From Flavobacterium araucananum (GTDB lineage Bacteria; Bacteroidota; Bacteroidia; Flavobacteriales; Flavobacteriaceae): a stretch of DNA of 64,000 bases. The notes under the pieces were generated by a model that was not told the DNA's origin, did not search any database, and saw only the letters and a list, made by a program, of their open reading frames with translations. Positions 49,995-59,105 of the stretch are shown one piece after another. The translations under genes were made by a program, and so were the position numbers. Position 1 is the stretch's first letter. Every line of letters begins with the position of its first letter. The stretch is taken from contig NZ_MUGS01000004.1 of assembly GCF_002222055.1 (NCBI RefSeq), forward strand, positions 310,001-374,000, in the 5' to 3' direction.

Positions 49995-52900
49995 ATGAAT
50001 AGAGAGTCCATAAAAAGAGATATTGCCATTATAGGTATTTCCTGTAAATTTTCGAAATCCGAAAATCCAAATGAGTTTTGGGAAAATTTGAAGGAAGGAA
50101 ATCAAATGATACAGTTTTACTCAGATGAAGAACTTGCAAAATTAGGGGTTGATAAAAGCACGATTAATAATCCGGCATACATTAAAAGAAAGTCTACGAT
50201 ACAAAATTCAGATAGTTTCGATTATCCGTTTTTTTCTTATACAAAAGATGAGGCAAATTTAATGGATCCTCAAATTCGAATCCTGCATCAACAAGTGTGG
50301 TCAGCCATAGAAGATGCAGGCTATAATGCGTCTGCGTACAAGGATAAAATTGGAATGTACATGACTGCCGAAGATAATTTTAACTGGATTGCCCACAGTT
50401 TTATCAGCGAAAACAAAAATGTAGACCCCTTTTATTTATCCTTTATAAATAATAAAAGTTTTATCAGTAGTTTAATATCCTATAACCTAAATCTAAAAGG
50501 TCCTAGTGTTGCTATTGATACGGCTTGTTCCAGTTCCCTGATGACAGTGCACCTTGCCAGTAAAAGTTTGTTGTTAAGAGAATGCTCATTGGCAATTGCC
50601 GGAGGCATTAATTTGAATACAAAAATAAATAGAGGACACTTTTATCAAGAGGGAGGGATAGGTTCAAAAGATGGATATTGCCGCACGTTTGATAGCGAAT
50701 CATCCGGAACAACAGGTGCCGAAGGTACAGGAGTAGTAGTGCTAAAAAGGCTCGAAGAAGCGATAAAGGACAGAGATAATATTTATGCCGTTATTCGTTC
50801 CTCTGCCGTTAACAATGATGGTCGAAAAATAGGCTATACCGCTCCAAGTGTAAAAGGACAGGCAGAGTGTATAAAAATGGCGCATAGAATGGCAAATGTG
50901 CCTTATAATACCATATCGTATATCGAAGCACACGGAACAGGTACAAAACTTGGTGATCCCATTGAAATTGAAGCCCTCAATCAGGCATTTAATTATGATA
51001 CAACACATCAGTGTGCTGTAGGATCGTTAAAATCTAATATTGGTCATTCCGGAAATGCTGCCGGAGTGGGCGGACTGATAAAAGCCACTTTATCTTTAAA
51101 AAATAAAATGATTCCGGGAGTATCAAATTATAAAATTCCCAATCCGGAAATAAATTTTAAGGGAGGCCCCTTTTTTGTAAATAACCAATTGACAAAATGG
51201 GAATCAAAAAATAATTTGCCGCTTAGAGCCGGTGTAAGTAGTTTTGGGATTGGAGGAACGAATGTGCACATCATCCTGGAAGAATTTGAAAAGACCGAAA
51301 CACAAAGCGCTTCACGTCCGTTTCAGTTAATTACCTATTCTGCCAAAAACGAGAATTCATTAATTAACTATAAAGAAAAGCTAAAAACCTTTGTCGAAAA
51401 TCAGCCTTTTCAATTGGCAGATTTAGCCTATACGCTAAAAACGGGCAGAGCAGAGTTTGCCTATAAAAGTGTGATAGTTGCAAAAGACAAAGAAGAGTTA
51501 GGATCAAAATTGCAGGATTCGAATCTGGCAATCGAAGTACAAAAAGAAAAGAAAGATCTTGTTTTTATGTTTTCCGGACAAGGAACACAGTATTTTAAAA
51601 TGGGAAAAGATTTGTACGATCACGAACCCGAATTTAAAAAAATAATAGACGAAGGATTTCAAATCCTGCACAAAAATACCGGAGAAGATTTTGCCCAAAT
51701 TTTAGGCTATCGATCAAATGAGACGATCGATGAAAATCGCATAAATGAAACACAATACACACAGCCGCTTCTTTTTTTAATCGAATATGCATTGGCTTCC
51801 GTATTACTAAAATGGGGAATAAAACCCCATAATATGATTGGTCATAGTCTGGGCGAATATACCGCTGCGTGTATCGCTGAGGTATTTTCGTTTGAAGATG
51901 CCCTGAAATTAATTGCAAAAAGAGCACAATTAATGAGCGGGGTCGAAAAAGGCAGTATGGTTGCCATTGATGCCTCTATTGATACAATTGTAGGATTACT
52001 GAACACCAATCTATCGATTGCAGCCATAAATTCGCCTACATCATGCGTGGTTTCAGGAACCAAAAATGACATCGAAAATTTTATTCAAATACTCACCTTA
52101 CAGGATATTTCATGTTCTCAGTTAAAAACCTCACATGCCTTTCATTCCGGTATGATGGATGTTATTTTAGAAAAATATGAGCAGGAACTCGATACAATTC
52201 AATTCTCGAACCCTAAGTTGCCATACATTTCGAATCTTACCGGAAAACAAATTCTGGATACAGAAGCCACTTCGTCAAAATACTGGGTAAGACATTTAAG
52301 AGAAACCGTAAATTTTAGAGACGGAATCGATTTTGTACTTCAAAAACCGAATGTTGTTTTTATAGAAATTGGTCCGGGAAAAACACTATTGTCGCTAAGC
52401 AGGCAAAACCAGAAATATACTAATACCCATGTGGCGATCGAATTGTTGCGACGTTTTAATGAGTCGACAGATGATAATGAAAAATTTACGACTGCCATAG
52501 GAAAAATATGGAGCAACGGAATAAAAATCGACTGGAACGAATATTATGCAACAGAAGAGCGAAACAGAATTTCAGCTCCTACCTATTCTTTTGACGGTTA
52601 TAAACTGGATTTTTTGGTCGATCCTTTTCAAAAAATTGCAAGCGGATTATCAGATTATAAACCATTTGATCAGTGGTTCTATATGCCAAACTGGAAAAAA
52701 GCAGTTTTAGCAAAAAGCAAAGATCAGGATACAAAAAGTAAACATTTTTTAATTTTTTCTGATGATAACAACGTCTCAAATTTACTTGAATCACAACTAA
52801 CTACACAAGGAAACAGTGTTATAAAAGTGATAAAAAGTGATGATTTTGAGCGTGTCAATGACGAATTGTTCCAATTAAATCCAGGCAAAGAGCACAATTT

Positions 52901-54440
52901 TACAGCATTGTTCAAAGAACTTGAGCGTAACAATACGCCAATAGATCAAATTATTTTCAATTGGAATTTCGAAGGCGAAGATCAGGAAGCAATGTTGTCT
53001 GTTTTTAATACATTCAATGCGTTATGCAAAAGTTTGATTAATTATAATCCGGATTTCAAAAAGAAAATTACACTACTATCCGGTTTGAATCATGAGATTT
53101 TAGGAGACGAGAAAAGCAATATTGCTTTGATCGCTTCAATGAAACAATTGTATGTTTGCTCGCAGGAAAATCCCAACCTGTTTAGTTGCAGTATAGATAT
53201 TAATCAGGAAATAAACGATCCTGAAATAATTGCCAAAGTGATCGAAGACCTACAGTATAACTACACAGATACTACGATCGCGTTTAGAAACGGAAACCGT
53301 TGGACGCAGTTTTACGATAACCTGAATCTGGAAGTAAAGGAAGAAAACAAATACCTTAAAACAGATAAAACCTACCTCATTACCGGTGGTTTAGGAAAAG
53401 TAGGCAAAATATTGTCAACGCATTTATCAGATACTTACAACGCAAAAATAATACTAACAGGCAGAAGCAGTATCCCGCCAGAAGATCTTTGGGATAACGT
53501 TTTAAGCGATTCCGGAACAAATGCTAAGGTAGTTGCTGCCATCAAAGCGCTAAAAGAGTTAAAGAAAACGAACAAACAAGTTTATTATTATACCGGAGAC
53601 GTTTCTGATTATAGCACTTTTAGTAAAGTAGTCGAAAAAATAGAAGCAGATCACGGTCAAATTTCCGGAGTAATTCATGCTGCCGGAAACATAGAAAATT
53701 CAACTTTTAAGAGCGTAGAAAATTTAAGCTCAGAGATTGCCGTAAAACAATTTTTGCCTAAAGTTCAGGGGACCTTAAATATCAATTCCATTTTTGAGCA
53801 CAAATCTTTAGATTTTGTATGGATAACGTCAAGTTTAGCGTCTGTTTTAGGCGGATTAAATTATGGTGTATATGCAGTATCAAATGGCTTTATAGATGCT
53901 TTTGTCAATTCCGGACGAAGAGAATTAAAAAATTGGTTTTATGTAAACTTAGATGGCTTATCAGAAGAGAGAATAGACGATAAAAAACTAGTTGAGGTCT
54001 TTGAAAGAACCTTTTCTTTACAAGATTCAGCCCAGCTAATTGTATCTGCAAGAGATCCTAATTCGTTCAAATTAAAACATGGTATTGATAGTATAGAAGA
54101 CCAAACCATCGATAACGAACGCACCGTAGATCGAAATGTTTTGAGTGTAAGTTATCAGGAGCCTGAAACTGAAACAGAACAAAATTTATGCGAAATGATT
54201 CAGTTATTTTTTGGATATCAAAAAGTAGGAGTACTCGATGACTTTTTTGAGATGGGCGCAGATTCTCTAAAAGCAATGACCTTGCTAAAAAGAATCAATA
54301 AAACGTTTAGCGTAGAAATGAATATTCAGGACTTTTATTCGAACCCCAATATAAAAAAACTAGCGGCAGAAATAGAACTGGCAATAGAAATTGTGAGTTT
54401 GCAGGACAATCGAAAAGGGGCAAATACATTGGTTATTTAG
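49995..54440 (+). CDS. Type I PKS module B: KS-AT-KR-ACP
   Basis: A 1481-residue paralogue of PKS A with the same order and near-identical termini (starts MNRESIKRDIAIIG, ends NTLVI). KS Cys178 is in DTACSSS, with EAHGTGT and KSNIGH. AT Ser618 is in GHSLGEY, with HAFH (malonyl). KR has GGLGKVG near 1130 and VYAVSN as Tyr/Asn. ACP Ser ~1424 is in GADSLKA. Unlike PKS A it has IEN rather than VDD in the loop after HAAGN, so the two ketoreductases may differ in stereochemistry. It is the last gene of operon 1; terminator-like hairpins follow. Its tail class predicts transfer to a TubC-docking acceptor, which is the condensation protein that opens operon 2. Confidence 0.95.
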   Translation: MNRESIKRDIAIIGISCKFSKSENPNEFWENLKEGNQMIQFYSDEELAKLGVDKSTINNPAYIKRKSTIQNSDSFDYPFFSYTKDEANLMDPQIRILHQQVWSAIEDAGYNASAYKDKIGMYMTAEDNFNWIAHSFISENKNVDPFYLSFINNKSFISSLISYNLNLKGPSVAIDTACSSSLMTVHLASKSLLLRECSLAIAGGINLNTKINRGHFYQEGGIGSKDGYCRTFDSESSGTTGAEGTGVVVLKRLEEAIKDRDNIYAVIRSSAVNNDGRKIGYTAPSVKGQAECIKMAHRMANVPYNTISYIEAHGTGTKLGDPIEIEALNQAFNYDTTHQCAVGSLKSNIGHSGNAAGVGGLIKATLSLKNKMIPGVSNYKIPNPEINFKGGPFFVNNQLTKWESKNNLPLRAGVSSFGIGGTNVHIILEEFEKTETQSASRPFQLITYSAKNENSLINYKEKLKTFVENQPFQLADLAYTLKTGRAEFAYKSVIVAKDKEELGSKLQDSNLAIEVQKEKKDLVFMFSGQGTQYFKMGKDLYDHEPEFKKIIDEGFQILHKNTGEDFAQILGYRSNETIDENRINETQYTQPLLFLIEYALASVLLKWGIKPHNMIGHSLGEYTAACIAEVFSFEDALKLIAKRAQLMSGVEKGSMVAIDASIDTIVGLLNTNLSIAAINSPTSCVVSGTKNDIENFIQILTLQDISCSQLKTSHAFHSGMMDVILEKYEQELDTIQFSNPKLPYISNLTGKQILDTEATSSKYWVRHLRETVNFRDGIDFVLQKPNVVFIEIGPGKTLLSLSRQNQKYTNTHVAIELLRRFNESTDDNEKFTTAIGKIWSNGIKIDWNEYYATEERNRISAPTYSFDGYKLDFLVDPFQKIASGLSDYKPFDQWFYMPNWKKAVLAKSKDQDTKSKHFLIFSDDNNVSNLLESQLTTQGNSVIKVIKSDDFERVNDELFQLNPGKEHNFTALFKELERNNTPIDQIIFNWNFEGEDQEAMLSVFNTFNALCKSLINYNPDFKKKITLLSGLNHEILGDEKSNIALIASMKQLYVCSQENPNLFSCSIDINQEINDPEIIAKVIEDLQYNYTDTTIAFRNGNRWTQFYDNLNLEVKEENKYLKTDKTYLITGGLGKVGKILSTHLSDTYNAKIILTGRSSIPPEDLWDNVLSDSGTNAKVVAAIKALKELKKTNKQVYYYTGDVSDYSTFSKVVEKIEADHGQISGVIHAAGNIENSTFKSVENLSSEIAVKQFLPKVQGTLNINSIFEHKSLDFVWITSSLASVLGGLNYGVYAVSNGFIDAFVNSGRRELKNWFYVNLDGLSEERIDDKKLVEVFERTFSLQDSAQLIVSARDPNSFKLKHGIDSIEDQTIDNERTVDRNVLSVSYQEPETETEQNLCEMIQLFFGYQKVGVLDDFFEMGADSLKAMTLLKRINKTFSVEMNIQDFYSNPNIKKLAAEIELAIEIVSLQDNRKGANTLVI

Positions 54441-54460
54441 TTGTTATATTTCAGGATTTA

Positions 54461-54705
54461 TGAATTTAGACTAGATTTTCTTTTGCCCTTTCAGGGCAAT
54501 AATGTCGCTTAATTTAGATCATAGTGCGATGCACTATGCTCTTGCTTTTGGACTTTCAGTCCATTATTTTAGATTTGGTGTACTAATTTCAAAATGGTTG
54601 CGCTATCATTGAATTAAATGTTATTAAATTAAAATAAAATTTAAAAAGATCTTCCGGGAGTTTTACTTCCGGGAGATTTTTTTTTGACAAATTTTTCATG
54701 AAATT
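54461..54705 (+). repeat. Intergenic direct repeat, copy 1
   Basis: A 245-bp unit repeated 401 bp downstream. It starts with a TTGCCCT/AGGGCAA hairpin (54483-54499) and ends with a terminator-like hairpin and GACAAATTTTTCATGAAATT. In copy 2 the first hairpin has a different loop (GAA instead of TTC) but keeps its stem, which suggests selection for, or spread of, the folded form. Confidence 0.85.
54643..54685 (+). terminator. Terminator-like hairpin after PKS B
   Basis: AAAGATCTTCCGG pairs with CCGGGAGATTT, with two or three G-T wobbles, around an 11-nt loop and followed by a run of nine T. It is about 200 bp past the PKS B stop and is a good candidate for the end of operon 1. Confidence 0.75.
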
Positions 54706-54861
54706 AAGAAAAGCGCTCTGAAAGAGCCCTGGCAATAGTATGGTGCGGAGCGCCATAAAATAAAGGATAATTTGTATTTTAAGCCCTGTAAGGGCGAAAG
54801 CAAATGCCCTAAGCAAACGTTTATTGTAATTATTTATTAAAAAAAAGAAAAAGTCTTACTA

Positions 54862-55105
54862 TGAATTTAGATTAGATTTTCTTTTGCCCTGAAAGGGCAC
54901 AAATGTCGCTTAATTTAGATCATAATGCGATGCTCTATGCTCTTGCTTTTGGTCTTTCAGGCCATTTTTTTAGATTTGGTGCAATGATGTCAAAATGGTT
55001 GCGCTATCATTGAATTAAAAGTTATTATCTTAAAATAATATTTAAAAAGATCTTCCGGGAGTTTTACTTCCGGGAGATTTTTTTTGACAAATTTTTCATG
55101 AAATT
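54862..55105 (+). repeat. Intergenic direct repeat, copy 2
   Basis: Second copy of the unit at 54461-54705, with scattered substitutions and mostly conserved palindromes. It lies immediately upstream of the operon 2 promoter region. Confidence 0.85.
55043..55085 (+). terminator. Second terminator-like hairpin upstream of operon 2
   Basis: The same hairpin and T-run as at 54643, carried by repeat copy 2. Together the two would insulate operon 2 from read-through of the 50-kb operon 1. Confidence 0.7.
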
Positions 55106-55178
55106 CAGGCTCTTTTAAACCATCTGATTTAGAACAACTTCTTTGTTTATTTATCGAAATAAAGGGAGATTTTAAACC

Positions 55179-55235
55179 CCGTAATTTTTATTTAAAAACC
55201 CCGTAATTTTTATCCTCATTCGAGCATTATTTTCG
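55179..55235 (+). promoter_or_regulatory. Operator (two 22-bp-spaced direct repeats) plus -7 element of operon 2
   Basis: CCGTAATTTTT at 55179-55189 and 55201-55211 (period 22 bp) is followed after exactly 16 bp by TATTTTCG (55228-55235). Repeat sequence, period and spacer length are identical to the site at 3755-3811, although the intervening bases differ. The start codon follows about 40 bp after the -7 element. Confidence 0.78.
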
Positions 55236-55275
55236 CAATAGTAGGCAATTACGATTTTTAAGTACGACAGACACG

Positions 55276-57648
55276 ATGGTTGATTTAATAAAAGAATTAC
55301 AAGAAAAAAACATAAGAGTTTCATTGAAAGAAAACAATCTCGAAATCAATTTTGATGGCGAGATCGATGATGTAATTTTAAAAAAATTAAAAGAAAATAA
55401 AACCAGACTAATGGATTTCCTTACTCAGCATTCAAATGTGAATAAAGGAATCAAAAATGTACAATTATCCGAAAGTTATCCAATCTCTAATGCCCAAAAA
55501 AGATTATGGATACAAAGTCAGAACGAAGAAAATTCTAAAACCTATAATATTTCAAATCTGGTTGAGCTTAACGGAGATTATGATGTAAGTATATTCGAAG
55601 CTGCAATTTTTGAAATGATTAACAGGCATGAAATACTCAGAACTATCTTTAAATTAAACGAAGACGGAGAAGTAAGACAATTGATTTTGAGCCACACTCA
55701 ATTAGATTTTAAGGTAGCGCATCTTGATTTTAGAAATGACAAAGAGCCTTATAACAAAGCCATAGCCTATATCCATAAGGATAATGATACGGTTTTTGAT
55801 CTGGAAAACGGTCCGTTATTAAGAGTAGCTTTTATAAAAACAGCTGATAATTTGTGCATTTTTTATTTTAACCTACATCATATTATTACTGACGGATGGT
55901 CATTAAAAATATTGCAAAGAGATTTATTTGCTTATTATGAAGCTATTAAATATGGCAATAAATGCAATCTCGAAAATTTAAGAATACAATATAAAGATTA
56001 TGCATCGTGGCAGTTTTATGCGATAAAAAACGGAGATTATAAAAAACATGAAGAATTCTGGGCGCAATTATTATCCGGAGACTTACCAAAATTAGACCTG
56101 CCGGGTATAAAAACCAGACCCAAAACAACTACCTACAACGGCCATGCTTTAACCACTTATCTTAATCCGGTTTTAACCGGCAGGATTAAGGATTTTTGCA
56201 TCCAGAATGGCGGAAGTTTGTTCATGGGACTTTTATCAGTACTTAAAGTGCTCCTTAATAAATACACCGCTCAGGACGATATTATTGTAGGTACTGTGGT
56301 GGCGGGCAGAGAAGATTCTGATCTCGAGGATCAAATAGGATTTTATGTAAACTCTCTTGCTTTAAGAAATAAAATTGATGTAAACGATAGCTTTTTGCGG
56401 TTTTTTAATAACGTAAAAAAAGCTACACTTGAAATATTCTCGCATCAAATTTATCCGTTTGATGTACTTGTAGAAGAGATAAATCCGGCAAGGGATTTTA
56501 ACAGAAATCCATTTTTTGATATCATGTATGTCCTTCATAACATAGTCGATACAGACAATCAACCCATAATCGACGAAGATAAATATGATACTGTAATTGA
56601 TTCCGGGAACATGAAATCTAATTTTGATTTGAATTTTGAGTTTGAGGAAATTGGAAATTCAATTTCTTTTGTCACAATTTTTAATGAAGATCTTTATGAT
56701 AAAGTGAAGATTGAGAAATTCATGACCCATTTTAAACAATTACTTGCGGTACTCTTAGAAAATCCCAATGCAATTGTAAAAAGTATAGAATACCTGACAA
56801 CTGCAGAAAAAGAAGAACTCCTGGCAGCGGAGTATTGGAAAGGTGTTTTTGCAGCAGGAATTCCTAAAGTCAAATTTCCGTTTGAGAAACAAAGACCTGA
56901 AAATTATACCTATACAACAAATAAAATACAGTTTGAAGTTGACAATGAACTTACAAAACAATTAAAAATAATTTCCGGTAATCCTGAAGACAGCCTGCAT
57001 ACGACAGTATTATTTTTAGTAAAACTCCTGATTTATAAATATACAGATCAGGATAAAATTATGATTGGTTCGCCATTTTATTCAATAGAGAAGGCTGGCG
57101 ACAATAATTCTTCAGCAGCACACAATTTTTTGCCCATTGTTTCGAATATCAAAGAAGATGATTCCTTGCAATACCTGTACGGATCTATTAAAAATAGTAT
57201 TTCAAGTATACAGGATGATTTTTGGATTTCATCAGAAGTACTACGGGAACAAATAGCATACAAAGAAGAGCAATCGTACTCCGGACTTTTTAATGTTTTT
57301 GTAGATTTTCAGGAAAAAACGAATCCTTTATCCGGTGCCGGAACATTGGCAAAAGAATTTCAAAACAATACTAGTCCTGACAATGACCTGTTAAGTCAGT
57401 TTGATCTTTCGTTAGAATTTCAGGAAAAAGCAGATGGCTTAGATTGTATTTTAACCTACAACAATTCACTTTTTGATAAAATTCATATCGAGCTTTTTGC
57501 AAACAGGTTTTTAAATCTGGTCAGGCAGGTAACCCATCAGGAAAACGATTTTGGCACCACACAAATAAGTAATCTTAATTTAGATTTTAACCTGCAACTG
57601 CCTGCGGGTAAGGATAAACAAAACACCATTTTAGAAGAAAATTTCTAA
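55276..57648 (+). CDS. Condensation-only NRPS protein: TubC dock - C - C-terminal half-C
   Basis: A 790-residue protein and first gene of operon 2. Residues 1-55 form a TubC-type docking domain. C ~70-500 carries an intact HHIITDG near 202. Residues ~512-760 resemble only the C-terminal lobe of a second condensation domain, with no HHxxxDG. There is no A or PCP domain. The docking domain should receive the chain from PKS B (tail NTLVI). The acceptor carrier must be on another protein, most simply the first PCP of the NRPS two genes downstream, which itself begins with a half-C and an A domain. This would be a module split between two polypeptides with an aminotransferase gene in between. Confidence 0.9.
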   Translation: MVDLIKELQEKNIRVSLKENNLEINFDGEIDDVILKKLKENKTRLMDFLTQHSNVNKGIKNVQLSESYPISNAQKRLWIQSQNEENSKTYNISNLVELNGDYDVSIFEAAIFEMINRHEILRTIFKLNEDGEVRQLILSHTQLDFKVAHLDFRNDKEPYNKAIAYIHKDNDTVFDLENGPLLRVAFIKTADNLCIFYFNLHHIITDGWSLKILQRDLFAYYEAIKYGNKCNLENLRIQYKDYASWQFYAIKNGDYKKHEEFWAQLLSGDLPKLDLPGIKTRPKTTTYNGHALTTYLNPVLTGRIKDFCIQNGGSLFMGLLSVLKVLLNKYTAQDDIIVGTVVAGREDSDLEDQIGFYVNSLALRNKIDVNDSFLRFFNNVKKATLEIFSHQIYPFDVLVEEINPARDFNRNPFFDIMYVLHNIVDTDNQPIIDEDKYDTVIDSGNMKSNFDLNFEFEEIGNSISFVTIFNEDLYDKVKIEKFMTHFKQLLAVLLENPNAIVKSIEYLTTAEKEELLAAEYWKGVFAAGIPKVKFPFEKQRPENYTYTTNKIQFEVDNELTKQLKIISGNPEDSLHTTVLFLVKLLIYKYTDQDKIMIGSPFYSIEKAGDNNSSAAHNFLPIVSNIKEDDSLQYLYGSIKNSISSIQDDFWISSEVLREQIAYKEEQSYSGLFNVFVDFQEKTNPLSGAGTLAKEFQNNTSPDNDLLSQFDLSLEFQEKADGLDCILTYNNSLFDKIHIELFANRFLNLVRQVTHQENDFGTTQISNLNLDFNLQLPAGKDKQNTILEENF

Positions 57649-57745
57649 AACAATAATACAGCATTTTCTATACAGGAATACCTTTTTTTTTAGAAATGCC
57701 ATGAAATGAAGAATCTTTTTAATTAAACATTTTGACGAGAAACAC

Positions 57746-59104
57746 ATGATCAAATCATTAATTCAATCAATGGTAGTTTGCCCAGATATGAGCAAAACCT
57801 ATCCAAAAATTCAATACGGAAAAGGGATTTATCTTTTTGACGAAAACGGTAAAAGATATTTAGACGGATCAGCAGGATCTTCTTCTGTAGCAAACATTGG
57901 TCATGGACGTCAGGAAGTGGCAGATGCCGTGAGCCAGCAAATCGCCAGAGTGTCTGTATTGCCAACACATGCTTTTAGTTCAGAGGTTGTCGAGAATTAT
58001 CTGGACAGGCTTGTAGACTTTGCTCCGGCTGGTTTTCAAAAAGCATGGACGGTTATGAGCGGTACAGAAGCGGTCGAAAATGCCTTAAAACTTGCCCTGC
58101 AATACCACCAATTAAGAGGTGATACAAAACGCTACAAGATCATTTCGAGATGGAGTACCTATCACGGAAATTCGGTTTTTACACTTGATGTGGGCGGCAT
58201 GAAAGCAAGACGCGAATTGTACAGCAAATGGCTCAATAATTTCCCGCACGTATCTGCAGCTTACAACTACAGAAGACCGGGTGAATATAATGAAGCCGAA
58301 TATGTAGAAAGTCTTCTTAATGAGTTTGAAACTACTATAGTCGAAGCTGGACCTGAAACCATTGCAGCATTTATTGCAGAGCCTGTTATTGCCGCAGCAT
58401 TAGGAGCGGTTCCGCCACCTGAAAATTATTTTAGAGGGATTTATGCCATCTGTAGAAAATATGGAATATTAGTGATATCTGATGAGATTTTGTCCGGATT
58501 TGGAAGAACAGGTGAAAATTTCGGGATCAATAATTTTGGAGTAGTTCCGGATATTATTGCTTGCGGAAAAGGAATCAGCGGCGGTTATTTTCCGTTATCA
58601 GCAGTAATCGTTTCAGAAAAAGTGATGTCACCATTTGTAGATACAAAAACAGCCTTTTTAGGCGGTCATACTTTTGCCTGCAACCCTGTAGGGGCAACCG
58701 TTGGTAATCTGGTACTGGATATCATCGAAAGAGAAAAATTAATCGATCACTCGAAAAATATAGGAGCAATTTTTCTTAAAAAACTAGAATCTCTTTATGA
58801 GTTTGATATCGTTGGCGATGTTAGAGGAATTGGGTTACAATGCGGGATCGAACTGGTTCAGGATAAAATTACCAAACAACCGTTTCCTGCCGCAATGGGA
58901 ATTTCTAAAATGATTGGCGAAAAATCGATCGAAAAAGGCGTAGTTCTTTATCCCGGCAAAGGTTCTGTAGATGGCATTTCAGGAGACCATATCCTGATAA
59001 CACCTCCATTGACAATAAACGAAGAGCAACTGGACGAAATTATTTCGGTTTTAAGAACTTGTTTAAAAGAAGTTACAACAGAAATTAAAAAGCAAAGAGT
59101 ATAA
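57746..59104 (+). CDS. Class III PLP-dependent aminotransferase
   Basis: A 452-residue stand-alone aminotransferase of fold type I, class III (the family of omega-amino acid, taurine-pyruvate, 4-aminobutyrate, diaminobutyrate and BioA aminotransferases). The Schiff-base Lys is K275 in CGKGISGG. SGTEAVENALK near 105 and ISDEILSGFGRTG near 240 hold the PLP phosphate and pyridine contacts. The gene is 97 bp after the condensation protein and one base before the next NRPS, so it is firmly in the operon. It may supply a diamino acid for the following A domain, whose pocket is acidic, or it may aminate a carbonyl on the growing chain. Sequence does not decide between these. The PKS ketoreductases look intact, which argues somewhat against simple beta-keto amination. 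Confidence 0.88.
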   Translation: MIKSLIQSMVVCPDMSKTYPKIQYGKGIYLFDENGKRYLDGSAGSSSVANIGHGRQEVADAVSQQIARVSVLPTHAFSSEVVENYLDRLVDFAPAGFQKAWTVMSGTEAVENALKLALQYHQLRGDTKRYKIISRWSTYHGNSVFTLDVGGMKARRELYSKWLNNFPHVSAAYNYRRPGEYNEAEYVESLLNEFETTIVEAGPETIAAFIAEPVIAAALGAVPPPENYFRGIYAICRKYGILVISDEILSGFGRTGENFGINNFGVVPDIIACGKGISGGYFPLSAVIVSEKVMSPFVDTKTAFLGGHTFACNPVGATVGNLVLDIIEREKLIDHSKNIGAIFLKKLESLYEFDIVGDVRGIGLQCGIELVQDKITKQPFPAAMGISKMIGEKSIEKGVVLYPGKGSVDGISGDHILITPPLTINEEQLDEIISVLRTCLKEVTTEIKKQRV

Positions 59105-59105
59105 C

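Larger units (their letters stand above)
54441..55178. other. Intergenic region between the two operons: repeats and terminators, no gene
   Basis: The region holds two ~245-bp direct repeats (54461-54705 and 54862-55105), each ending in a terminator-like hairpin. The ~155-bp segment between them carries small GCCCTGTAAGGGC- and GCGGAGCGC-type palindromes. The rest, up to the operator at 55179, shows nothing I can name. Short minus-strand ORFs here have no recognisable content. Confidence 0.7.
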
